Shown: piece after piece, positions 1-8,103 of the stretch
Numbering within the stretch: position 1 is the stretch's first letter
Layout of the letters: each line of letters begins with the position of its first letter
Source of the DNA: Candidatus Altimarinota bacterium
Lineage (GTDB): Bacteria; Patescibacteriota; Gracilibacteria; BD1-5; UBA6164
Length of the DNA stretch: 13,302 nt
Reading direction: 5' to 3'
NCBI GenBank assembly: GCA_027066255.1
Contig: JAMOOA010000073.1
Coordinates: forward strand, 1 to 13,302
Notes under the pieces: generated by a model
The model's input: the letters and a program-made list of their open reading frames with translations, nothing else
What the model was told of the DNA's origin: nothing
Databases searched by the model: none
Made by a program: the position numbers and the translations under genes

Positions 1-588
1 GAGTCATTTATTTCACTTGCAGGAAGTAAAGCACTCAAAGACTTTCTCTTTCTTGTTGAGGGTCTAGAAAAATTGGGATATGAACATGATATAGAGTTTA
101 GTGGGAACCTCATACGTGGATTTGATTATTATGATGGAATCATTTTTGAAATATTTGATACCAACCCTGACAATCCTCGCGCTCTTTTCGGGGGAGGACG
201 TTATAATGGACTTGCAAGTATATTTGGAGTCAAAGAAGATATTCCAGCGATAGGATTTGCTCCTGGAGATGAGACGATGAAACTCTTTCTCGAGTGACAT
301 GGACTTCTGGAAAAGATAAAGAATACACAACAAGATCTTATTTTTATCCCTCTTCTCGATGAAGCATATTTTACTGATATACAAAACATAGCAAACTCTC
401 TTCGCAATGAAGGAAAGAACGTCCTTGTATGACTCACTTCTCGCAAGCTCGGAAAAGCTATAAATTACGCAAAAAAGAAAGGCTGTAGTTCAATTGTGAT
501 TTATGGAGAGCAGGAGCAAAAAGCAGGAGAATATATACTTGAGAATCTTGCAACCGGAGAACAGGAGAAAATAAATTTCTCAAAATAA
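1..588 (+). CDS. hisS: Histidyl-tRNA synthetase, 3' part (5' end outside the window)
   Basis: Charges tRNA-His with histidine in the cytoplasm (class II aminoacyl-tRNA synthetase). The gene is open from base 1, so only the last 195 residues are present. The histidine-binding motif RGFDYYDGIIFE lies at about residues 39-50 of the fragment, and the motif-3 region follows (GGGRYNGL, then PAIGFAPGDE). The remainder matches the alpha/beta C-terminal anticodon-binding domain (LIFIPLLDEAYF to VIYGEQEQKAGEY). Two in-frame UGA codons (295-297 and 430-432) read as Gly, and TAA ends the gene. The motif-3 arginine, normally in G-L-E-R, is not visible here; the sequence is GDET. HisZ has a similar catalytic fold, but it usually lacks this C-terminal domain, so HisS is preferred. 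Confidence 0.88.
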
Positions 589-598
589 ATAAAAATCA

Positions 599-604
599 TA
601 TAAT
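599..604 (+). promoter_or_regulatory. Candidate -10 box (TATAAT) for the lysA-like leader
   Basis: A perfect TATAAT lies 10 bases after the hisS stop codon. The -35 region, around 576-581, is only a weak TTTCTC. If used, transcription would begin near 611, directly at the ATG of the 22-codon leader ORF, which would make that ORF essentially leaderless. The inference rests on the -10 match and on the position between two genes. Confidence 0.4.
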
Positions 605-611
605 TATTTGT

Positions 612-680
612 ATGAATATACAAACTCTAAAAAAACAGATAAAACCTTTGAGACGTTCTCCTCAAGTTTTTGTTTTGTAG
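612..680 (+). CDS. Possible 22-aa leader peptide upstream of the lysA-like gene
   Basis: A short ORF, ATG to TAG, encodes MNIQTLKKQIKPLRRSPQVF followed by two residues. It begins 8 bases after a TATAAT box and ends 71 bases before the decarboxylase start. Residues 7, 8 and 11 are lysine and 14-15 are arginine. Its lysine cluster lies just before RNA segments that can form alternative hairpins with the strong stem at 702-731. That is the arrangement of a ribosome-mediated attenuator. There is no family match and the ORF is short enough to occur by chance, so it is reported as a candidate regulatory peptide only. Confidence 0.3.
   Translation: MNIQTLKKQIKPLRRSPQVFVL
648..665 (+). promoter_or_regulatory. 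Leader hairpin 1:2 of the candidate attenuator
   Basis: TTGAG (648-652) pairs with CTCAA (661-665) around an 8-base loop and is followed by a T-rich run. Part of it (656-666) can instead pair with 707-717, which would break the downstream stem at 702-731. Alternatively it could act as a weak terminator for hisS. Confidence 0.3.
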
Positions 681-701
681 TTTGTGAAAAAATTAAAAGA
701 T

Positions 702-731
702 AAAAATTTCAGGAGAAATCCTGAAATTTTT
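702..731 (+). terminator. Strong hairpin with T-run before the lysA-like gene (terminator or attenuator)
   Basis: A perfect 13-bp stem (702-714 with 719-731) has a GAAA tetraloop, and the descending arm ends in six T's. It has the form of an intrinsic terminator. It ends only 20 bases before the next start codon, leaving little room for a new promoter. It may therefore end hisS transcripts with some read-through, or be the terminator half of an attenuator controlling the decarboxylase. Confidence 0.65.
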
Positions 732-751
732 TAATACATAATAAATTAACT

Positions 752-2002
752 ATGCAAGAACCAAGATTTCTTATACAGGAACATATAGACTATATACAGG
801 AGAATTTTGAGACACCAGTATATGTATATAGTGAAGCAGAACTCAGGGCAAGAGCTCAAGAATTTTTAGATTTCCCAAGCATGTATGGACATACCGTCAG
901 ATTTGCAATGAAGTCAAATTCTCAGAGAAATATCCTCAAACTTTTCTCGGATATGGGACTATCAATTGATGCAAGCAGTAGTTTCGAAGCGATGAGGGCC
1001 ATTGCTGCTGGAGTTCCAGTTGAGAATATTCAAATCTCAAGTCAAGAAATAGGTAAAGATATGAAGGAGTTGATAGAGGATGGAGTCTTCTTTGTCGCTA
1101 CCTCACTTCACCAACTAGAAGTATTTGGGAAGCTCTTTCCTGGTAAAAAATGTGGAATACGTGTGAACCCTGGAGTAGGTTCAGGAGGGTTTACTCAAAT
1201 ATCTACAGGAGGGAATACGTCATCTTTTGGTATTTGGCATACTAAAATAGATCAAGTACAAGAGATAGTAGAAAAATACGGAATTATTATTTCAAAACTT
1301 CATTTTCATATAGGGAGCGAAAATACTCCTGAGAGTTGGGTTGATTCTGTAGAACATGGTTTCAAGATTCTTCGTCAGATACAAACTATAGACACGTTCA
1401 ATATGTGATGAGGTCTCAAAATGGCTATTATGGATTACGAAGTTTCTGCTGATCTTTCAGCTATTTGAGAAGCTCTTAATAAGAAGTATGAGTTGTTTTA
1501 TGAAGAAACAGGACGCAAAATACACCTAGAAATGGAACCAGGAAAATACCTCGTTATCAATAGTTGTAGTATGCTTGTGGAGATACAAGATATTGTTGAC
1601 ACAGGAGAAACTTGATACAAATTTCTCAAAACAAATTCTGGAATGAATGATATGCCAAGAGTTGCTATGTATGGAATTCAAGAACCTCTCCATGTGATAA
1701 ATGACTCTGATGAGTGCGAAGACTACGTGGTAGTTGGTCATTGTTGTGAAAGTGCTGATATACTCACTTCTAAGCTCTATGATCAAGAGACGATAGAACC
1801 AAGGAAATTGAGAAAAGCAAAAAAAGGAGATATGCTTGTAGTTGATGGAGTCTGAGCTTACAACAGTTCTATGAGCGTAAAAAACTATAATAGTTATCCA
1901 GAATCAGCAGAACTTCTTCTCAGAGAATCAGGAGAGATAGTAGAAATACGAGAGAGACAGAAGGTGAAAGATATCTGGAGAAATGAAAAAGAAATAGTAT
2001 AG
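752..2002 (+). CDS. lysA: Diaminopimelate decarboxylase-like PLP enzyme (fold type III)
   Basis: Predicted to decarboxylate meso-diaminopimelate to lysine, or a related amino acid, using PLP. The protein has 416 residues, normal for the family. Visible motifs: PLP lysine K54 in FAMKSNS; HFHIGSE at 184-190; phosphate-binding GGG at 219-221; EPGK at 262-265; active-site Cys in CCESAD (331-336); the GAYNSSMS and NYNSYP segments near 368-383. Five UGA codons read as Gly (219, 220, 239, 288, 368); two of them supply the invariant GGG. EPGK replaces the usual EPGR, and CESAD replaces CESGD, so substrate specificity could differ from true LysA. A CGA codon (1949-1951) sits where the family normally has Arg. 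No Shine-Dalgarno is present. The upstream leader suggests attenuation control. TAG stop. Confidence 0.83.
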
Positions 2003-2038
2003 AAAAAGAACCGAGTCAATTTTGACTCGGTTCTTTTT
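2003..2038. terminator. Bidirectional terminator between the convergent lysA-like and U32 genes
   Basis: A near-perfect hairpin pairs AAAAAGAACCGAGTCA (2003-2018) with its complement at 2023-2038, with a short ATTT loop. It has A-tracts on one side and T-tracts on the other, so it can end transcription in both directions. It starts immediately after the lysA-like TAG and its last base overlaps the stop codon of the minus-strand gene. Confidence 0.9.
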
Positions 2039-3426
2039 TACTTTTGAACGACTAACTCTTTCCTAATAATACTAAATGCTTCAGGCTTCTTGGACATAGA
2101 TATCCAGACTTCATATCATCCTCCATGAGCTGTTTGTATTTCTTTGGCTGTTTTTATATCAAATCAGTACTCGTCTCATTCAAAAGTGGTCCCAGACTTC
2201 TTTATACTGTGATTGATATTAGTTTTGTATATCTTTTCTACTTTTATTTCTTGGATCCCGCTCGGAGACATGACTTCTATAGTATCTCACAAGTCGAAAT
2301 TGTTCTTTACCTCGACACGAACGAGTTTTTCTTTTTCATCATAGTCTCTGAGTATTCCCAAGAAAGCTTTGGTTCCAAATGTTCCGTTTCTTTCGTAAAA
2401 CTGAGCATTGGAGTTTGGATTCCCAGCAAGGAATCCAGGAATATACCCTCTGTTTGCTATTCCGAATATCTCTTCAGAGAGTTTTAAACTATCATATTTT
2501 TCTCCAACCTCAACTTTTGAAACAGCTTCTTTGTAAGCTGTACCAACAGAGGCGAGATAATTTACGGTTTTATTTCTTCCTTCTACCTTGAAGCTGATGA
2601 TTCCTGCATCAGCAAGTTCTTGTATGTAGTCAATAGCACAGAGATCTCTCGAATTCATGAGATAGGTTCCATACTCATCCTCTTCGATATTCATCATCTC
2701 TCCTGGACGTTCTTTTTCTTCGAGATAAAAATTCCCCTTGAGTTCTTCATAATCTTCAGGTCTCCCGGTTATTGTTTCAAGTTCTGCTTCGCTTCTTTCA
2801 TCCTTAAAAACTTTATACTCCCAACGACATGAGTGAGAGCAGGTTCCTTGATTGGGATCCCTATGGGAGAGGTAGTTTGATATCAGGCATCTTCCAGAAT
2901 AGGCCATACATATAGCTCCATGTACGAAGGCTTCCAGTTCTATATCTGGAACCTTTTCGTGTATTTCTTTCATTTCTTTGATAGATATCTCACGACTGAG
3001 GATGATTCTTTTGATTCCTAAATCCCTCCAAAACTCTACTTGAGCCCAGTTAGTGTTGTTTGCTTGAACAGAAAGATGTATTTCCACATCGGGATAGTTT
3101 TTTCTTACGATATTTATAAGTCCTGGATCAGCCATGATAAACGCATCAGGTTTCATAGCTACCATTTTTTTGAACTGTGCAAGAAAGGGCTTTATTTTGA
3201 GATTATGTGCATAGATATTGGCAGTGAAATATATTTTTTTATCCCCCTGGAGGTTTCGTACATATTTTGTTGCTTTTTCAAGTGTATCAAGAGTGAATGA
3301 GTTAGTCCTGGCCCTAAGAGAAAACATAGGAGCTCAGACATATACAGCATCTGCTCCATATGCAAAAGCAAATTTCAATTTTTCCATATTCCCAGCTGGC
3401 ATCAAAAGTTCGAGTTTCTGTTTCAT
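2038..3426 (-). CDS. trhP: Peptidase U32-family protein, TrhP/YegQ-like tRNA uridine hydroxylase
   Basis: The family includes TrhP (YegQ), which starts the hydroxylation of U34 in some tRNAs; historically it was annotated as peptidase U32. The 462-aa protein begins with the typical MPAGNMEKLKFAFAYGADAVYVG. It carries SVQANNTNWAQVEFW near residues 119-133 and the U32 signature region from EAFVHGAICMAYSGRC to SHSCRWEY (about 165-203). Cysteines C173, C180, C196, C200 and C263 fit the Fe-S ligand pattern of the family. Five UGA codons read as Gly: residue 31, residue 380 and three more in the C-terminal about 80 residues. The start ATG at 3426 is preceded by a good promoter but no Shine-Dalgarno. 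Which U32 subgroup it belongs to (TrhP, RlhA or protease-like) is inferred, not proven. Confidence 0.82.
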
Positions 3427-3459
3427 TTTCTTATAATTTAGAGAAAAAAGTATGAATAG

Positions 3460-3487
3460 ATTCTATAGAGAGAGATGTATTTTTCAA
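3460..3487 (-). promoter_or_regulatory. Promoter for the U32 gene
   Basis: On the minus strand, TTGAAA (3487-3482) and TAGAAT (3465-3460) are separated by 16 bases. Predicted transcription starts near 3453, about 27 bases before the ATG. Confidence 0.65.
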
Positions 3488-3489
3488 GT

Positions 3490-3517
3490 TTGAGTTTTTT
3501 ATATTTTTCCCTATATT
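3490..3517 (+). promoter_or_regulatory. Promoter for the pyrB operon
   Basis: TTGAGT (3490-3495), a 16-base spacer and TATATT (3512-3517); TATTAT at 3514-3519 is an overlapping alternative -10. It lies back to back with the U32 promoter and about 30 bases before the pyrB ATG. Confidence 0.55.
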
Positions 3518-3547
3518 ATAGAGAGTTTATCCTCTAATTTTTTTCAC

Positions 3548-4477
3548 ATGCCAGAGCTTCCTTATAAAAACATCCTTCATACAAAACAATTTTCTCGTGA
3601 GGATTTGGAAACAATTTTTGAAACAGCTCGTGATATGGAAAAAATCATTTCTTGGGAAAAACCTGGGAAACTGCTGGAAGGAAAAATAATGGCATCACTT
3701 TTCTATGAACCATCAACGCGTACGAGACTCAGTTTTGAGTCTGCGATGAAACGTCTGGGATGAGAAGTGATTACCGTAAGTGACGGAGAAACAAGTAGTC
3801 TCTCAAAAGGAGAAAGTCTCGAGGATAATGCACTTATCAATTCTATGTATAGTGATATACTCGTTATCCGTCATCCTGAAGCTGGAAGTGCTGAAAAAAC
3901 AGCAGAAGCTGTTGATGTACCTGTTATTAATGCTGGGGATGGAACAAACCAACATCCAACACAAGCTCTTTTGGATGTATATACTATTTTCAAGGAAAAG
4001 AAGACTCTTGATAATCTACATATCGCTATAGTAGGAGACCTCAAGTATGGTCGTACCACTCATTCACTCGTATTTTTGATGGGACTATTTGAAAATGTAA
4101 GCTTTTCTTTTATCTCTCCTGATGAGCTCCCAATGCCAGAAAAAGTCATAGACTTTGTAAAAGAAAAGAACATTCCTTACACGGAAACAAGTATATACAA
4201 AGAAGGGATTACAGATGCAGATATACTGTACGTTACACGTATGCAAAAAGAGAGATTTACAGATATGAGTGAATACGAGAGACTTAAAGATGATTTTATT
4301 CTTACACTGGATATTCTGAAAACAGCAAAAAAGGATGTTTCTATCATGCACCCACTTCCAAGAGTTAATGAAGTAGATCATGAAGTTGATGCACTTCCAA
4401 ACGCAGCATTTTTTCGTCAAGCATGGAACGGAGTCCCTATCAGAATGGCACTCTTATATTTACTCTTGAAAGACTAA
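3548..4477 (+). CDS. pyrB: Aspartate carbamoyltransferase catalytic chain
   Basis: Joins carbamoyl phosphate and aspartate to give N-carbamoylaspartate, the committed step of pyrimidine synthesis. The 309-aa length matches catalytic chains. Visible motifs: carbamoyl-phosphate loop STRTR (56-60), a KGES segment (88-91), HPTQALLD (136-143), [11 protein letters not shown] (163-173), RMQKERF (231-237), and HPLPRVNE (268-275), ending with [14 protein letters not shown] (290-303). All expected active-site residues seem present. One UGA (3761-3763) encodes Gly72 in KRLGGEV. It is the first gene of a tight operon; the deacylase gene starts 2 bases after its stop. No regulatory chain (PyrI) gene or other pyrimidine genes are nearby, so it may be unregulated or used for salvage-linked synthesis. 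TAA stop. Confidence 0.96.
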
Positions 4478-4479
4478 GT

Positions 4480-4953
4480 ATGAAACAAAAGATATTTGAT
4501 ATCCTCGATTCTCTGGAGATACAGTACACAAACTACGAACATCAGGCCGTTTTTACCTGTAATGAAGCAAAAGGAGTCGATATACCAGGGTTGAGAGTGA
4601 AGAGTTTATTGCTCAGGAATAAAAAAGCTACAAACTTCTATATGGTCGTCCTTCCTGATACAAAGAGGATGGATACTAATATTATTCGTGCAATTTTTGA
4701 TGATAGCAAAATGAGCTTTGCATCAGAGGAAAGAATGATGGAAAAGATAGGCCTGAAACCAGGAAGTGTGAGTCCATTTGCATTGATACACAACGAAGAG
4801 AAGGATATACAAGTAGTCTTTGATGATTCTCTCAGAGGACAACAAATATGATTTCATCCACTTCAAAACGACAATACTGTTGTTTTGCAAATGAAGTCAG
4901 TAGAACATTTTTTAGAGAATATCGGAATAGAGTATGTGTATTACGAACTATAA
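4480..4953 (+). CDS. YbaK/ProX-type aminoacyl-tRNA deacylase (trans-editing)
   Basis: Members hydrolyse mischarged tRNAs, for example Ala- or Cys-tRNA-Pro, as free-standing editing domains. The 157-aa protein carries the fold's recognisable segments: FTCNEAKGVDIPG (25-37), KSLLLRNKKATNFYMVVLP with the conserved lysine K41 or nearby (41-59), LKPGSVSPFALIHN (92-105) and IGFHPLQND (123-131). The GSVSPF and FHPLxN elements point to the PrdX/ProXp-ala branch rather than YbaK proper. One UGA (4849-4851) is Gly124, directly before FHPL. It starts 2 bases after pyrB and ends 4 bases before the MurF-type gene, so it is almost certainly co-transcribed. Its role in translation fidelity is inferred from the family. 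Confidence 0.85.
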
Positions 4954-4957
4954 TATT

Positions 4958-6253
4958 ATGAAACAAAAAATCCTAAAAATCTTCTACCACTTCTTTGCTT
5001 TATGTTCTCGTTTCTATCTCTGGAGAACAAAGGCTTTAGTTATAGGGATTACTGGAAGTGTTGGAAAAACGAGTTGTCGCATGGTGGTGAGTCAAATCCT
5101 GCAGACATATTCTCATAAAAGAGTATATACTTCTCCGAAAAATTTTAACTCAGAACTCGGGATGACTCTTTCTTTTTTTCAAATAGAAGAGTACATTCCT
5201 ACAATACAATGACTTCTGGAAGTAACAGGAAGGATATTTCTTATGACTCTTTTTGGGAGTAAAAAGTATGATGTTTTTATTGCAGAGTACGGTATAGACA
5301 GACCTGGAGATATGGATTTTCTCCTCAAAGTAGCTGTTCCTGATATTGCGATATTTACAAAGTTAGACTTTACCCATAGTGGTTTTTTCTATGACAAAGA
5401 AGCTCTCGGGAGAGAAAAATGGAAACTTATGCAGAGTGCGAAACAAAGGGTATATATAAATAGTGAAGATGCGTTTTCACAAAAATACAAAGAAGTGCTG
5501 AATCAAGAAGTAACGACCTTTTTTGGTGGGGATATCCAAGCCAAAGACATACATACAAAGAAACAAGAAAAAGAAGTACGACTTTCTTTTCTCTATAAAG
5601 AAATAAGCCTTAGTATCAATCTTCTATGAAGAGAAAATGCAGAATACACTTGCCTTGGTCTTGCAATACTTGAAGAGCTTGGGGATACGATAGAAGGACA
5701 ACAGCAGATATCCTACGACTTTGAAATCCAACCAGGGAGGTTTACAGTGTTCACAGATAGATATGGAAACATCTGTGTAGACAGCACCTATAATGCAGCT
5801 CCAGAGAGCATGAAAGCTATTATTAAAAATACAAAAACACTTCATAAGGAACTCTTTCCTGACTATACACTCGCATACGTTCTCGGAGATATGAGAGAGA
5901 TATGAGATGCAACCGAAGATTCTCACAAGGGACTATATGATGACGTCAAAGACTCGGGATTTGTATTTACAGCAGGACCAGATATGTACAAATACCTCAC
6001 TCCAAAGCTCAAAGAGGAATGATATACGGGAGAAGTGTTTTCATCACTTTCTTCTAGAGAGGTCGGAGTTCATCTCAAGAAATTTCTCAAGGATTCAAAA
6101 GAAAAATACATGATTCTTTTCAAAGGAAGCCAAAATACCATTTTTATGGAAGAAGCACTTTTTCCGATACTATGAGTGAAGGATAGAAAAGATACTCCAA
6201 GACAATCAGTTGCTTGGAAAGAAAGTAAGGACGAGTTTTTTGGGATTTTATAG
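4958..6253 (+). CDS. murF: MurF-type Mur ligase lacking the N-terminal domain
   Basis: ATP-dependent ligase of the Mur family, predicted to add D-Ala-D-Ala (or an equivalent) to the UDP-MurNAc-peptide. Of 431 residues, the ATP P-loop GITGSVGKTS is already at 30-39. The usual N-terminal nucleotide-sugar-binding domain of about 80 residues is missing and is replaced by a short hydrophobic stretch (ILKIFYHFFALCSRFYLW, 5-22). Central-domain signals: NFNSELGMTLSF (62-73), AEYGIDRPGD (109-118), IFTKLDFTHSGFF (132-144). C-terminal domain signals: DSTYNAAPESM (275-285), VLGDMREIGD (308-317), LFKGSQNTIFMEEAL (387-401). Five UGA codons read as Gly (85, 224, 316, 355, 406), one in the conserved LGDMxEIG. 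It is the last gene of the pyrB operon. TAG stop. The start is fixed by the 4-base gap to the previous gene. Confidence 0.85.
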
Positions 6254-6289
6254 CGAGCGATTATCTTTGTAAGAAACAATAAGATACAC

Positions 6290-6535
6290 TTACCTTACGT
6301 ATCCATAACAAAATCATTGTTTTTTAAATTTCTTTAATGACATAGGGGATCAAGACTGTAAATCTCCAACTATACTAATAACTTCTTCTGCGGTACAAGG
6401 AAATAGGCTGTATTTGCTTTTCTTATGTCACCTAACTTTCTTTTTTACTATATCCATAGCCTCCATTATATCATTTGCATATATGTATACATTAGAGTCA
6501 AGATTCTTCCCTGCTCACATATGAGCTAAATTCAT
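6290..6535 (-). CDS. Small protein of unknown function
   Basis: I do not recognise this 81-aa protein. It is visible only when UGA is read as Gly; it has four UGAs, in HMGAGK, VRGHKK, LQSGSP and KQGFCY. The middle, SNVYIYANDIMEAMDIVKKK, looks like a strand followed by an amphipathic helix. It is followed by a Lys-rich loop and a second helix (AEEVISIV). The C-terminus is basic. There is no signal peptide or membrane segment. The ATG at 6535 was chosen, but the frame stays open upstream and a GTG at 6565, 2 bases after the previous gene's stop, would add 10 residues. It is the last gene of the murA operon and faces the murF end, 36 bases away. TAA stop. Confidence 0.6.
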
Positions 6536-6567
6536 TTGGGCTTTATATATAGTTTTCTTTCCCACAA

Positions 6568-6768
6568 TTATCTATATATCTTATAATCCCCAACTTTCAC
6601 ATAATTCTCTCCGTTTGGCTTTTTTCATTTTCCTGTAAATCTCTTTGAAAATACAAATATATTGAGCCCAATGATGATAAAAAATCATCCTATGAGAAAT
6701 ACAAGAAGTGCAGGAAATATGATAACAATGGCTCCAAATATAATAAGTCCAATTCCAAATCCTTTCAT
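6568..6768 (-). CDS. Small membrane protein, two hydrophobic helices
   Basis: A 66-aa protein starts 24 bases after the murA stop. Residues 4-26 and about 29-41 are strongly hydrophobic (IGLIIFGAIVIIFPALLVFL, then GFFIIIGLNIFVF) and form a tight helical hairpin around a Gly-Gly turn. A positively charged tail follows (SKRFTGKGKKPNGENYVKVG). The pattern resembles small hydrophobic families such as DUF3096, but this is only a visual similarity. Two UGA codons read as Gly, in the turn and in the tail. Function is unknown; position after murA hints at an envelope role. TAA stop. Confidence 0.62.
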
Positions 6769-6792
6769 GATATATATAGTAAAAATAATAAA

Positions 6793-8049
6793 TTAATCTT
6801 TTTCTTCTATCTCTGCCCCGAGAGCCTGAAGTTTTCATAAGAAGTCATCATACCCACGTTTTATCCAGTAGATATTTTCTACCTCTGTTTCCCCCTCAGC
6901 TATCATCCCAGCGATGACCATTGCTGCTCCTGAGCGGAGATCCCAACTATTGACCGAGTTTCAAACAAGTTCTGTAGGACCTGTTATCTTTGCTTCATGG
7001 AGATTGATAATTCTGGGTTGTCCTCCGAGTCTTTCGTATTCAACCAGCCAGTTGAGTCTGCCTTCATAGAGAACCTCATGTATACGACTTATTCCATTGC
7101 ACTGAGTCATAAGTACACTAAACAAAGGCATGAGGTCTGTTGGAAATCCAGGAAATATATTGGTTTGGATATCTACAGCCTGGAGAGAATCAGCTCTATA
7201 AACACGAAGGGTATCGTCTCATAGGTCTTCCGTTTTGACTCCTGTTTGATGGAGTTTGTAGAGGAAAGCTGAGAGGTCAGCAATACGTGCTTGTTTGATA
7301 TCTATGTACTTTTCTGCACACAGAGCAGCAATGATGATAAACGTTCCAGACTGAAGATAGTCAGAAATGATTTCTTGTTCTACCGATACCTTTGGAACTC
7401 CTTTTCCATGAACGATAATAGTATGATCATAACGAATATCTATCTGAACTCTTGCCTCTCTGAGGAAATCAATAAGGTTAAATACATGAGGCTCAAAAGC
7501 TGCAAGTTGTATCGTAGTGGTTCATATTCTAGAGGTTGCTCAGAGTATAAGGTTATTGGTTGCTGTTACGGCGAAATAGGCAGATATAGTAACATCTTTT
7601 GTACTCCCATCCCCTGAAAAACAGAGTTTTTCTTTGGTCTCTGTAAATACAAAACCCATTCATGTGTATCCATGTATATGTTCGTCTATTGGTCTTTTCC
7701 CGATTTTATCTCATTGAGGGAAGGGAATATTAGCTTTTCAAAAACGAGCCAGTAAACCAGCAATGAAATATATTCCCGCACGAGTTCTCGCTATCTTTGA
7801 CGTGTCAATATTGTCTAAAGAGACAACCGAAGCATCTATAGTAAGAGTATCTCATTTGAAACGTATATCACACCCAAGACTTTCCAGAAAATGAATAAAG
7901 TCATGAACATCTAGTATATTAGGGATATTGGTAAGAATTGTTGTTCCTTCCAATAATAGACTCGCAGCAATAAGAGGCAAGGCAGCATTCTTACTACCTC
8001 CTATCGTTATGCCTCACGAGAGATGTCTACTTTGTTTTATTTGGAACAT
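6793..8049 (-). CDS. murA: UDP-N-acetylglucosamine 1-carboxyvinyltransferase, Asp-type active site
   Basis: Transfers enolpyruvate from PEP to UDP-GlcNAc, the first committed step of peptidoglycan synthesis, in the cytoplasm. The 418-aa length is standard. Visible motifs: [17 protein letters not shown] (17-33) with K20/N21; [17 protein letters not shown] (88-104); [14 protein letters not shown] (111-124); FPTDLMPLF (302-310) with the general acid/base D305; [16 protein letters not shown] (371-386); [16 protein letters not shown] (396-411). Residue 114, which aligns with catalytic C115 of E. coli, is Asp (codon GAT, 7708-7710). This substitution is known to give fosfomycin-insensitive MurA in mycobacteria and chlamydiae. 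Ten UGA codons read as Gly. It lies second in an operon behind the secreted-protein gene. TAA stop. Confidence 0.95.
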
Positions 8050-8103
8050 GATATATCTTTATAAGTTTTGTAGCAAACTTGTCTTTTTAATTAAACTAAC
8101 TGT

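Noticed and set aside
1949..1951. CGA reassigned to tryptophan, as reported for some Absconditabacteria.
   Set aside because: This CGA lies at the C-terminal position of the decarboxylase where the family has Arg (IRERQ). The other CGA codons seen (in murF and the PP2C-like gene) fit Arg equally well. I found no CGG. The sample is too small for a firm statement, but there is no sign of reassignment.
2125..2487. Plus-strand open frame over the U32 gene.
   Set aside because: It is the antisense shadow of a well-supported minus-strand gene and shows no family features.
6263..6286. Weak imperfect hairpin between the convergent murF and murA operons.
   Set aside because: Only about 6-7 pairs with bulges and no T-run, unlike the strong terminators elsewhere in the window.
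6581..6838. Minus-strand open frame overlapping the murA end and the small membrane gene.
   Set aside because: It is in another frame from both, starts inside murA and gives a low-complexity aromatic peptide; the 6568-6768 frame is much better supported.
7291..7617. Plus-strand open frames across murA (also 6997-7224 and 7928-8236).
   Set aside because: Antisense shadows of murA and the secreted-protein gene.
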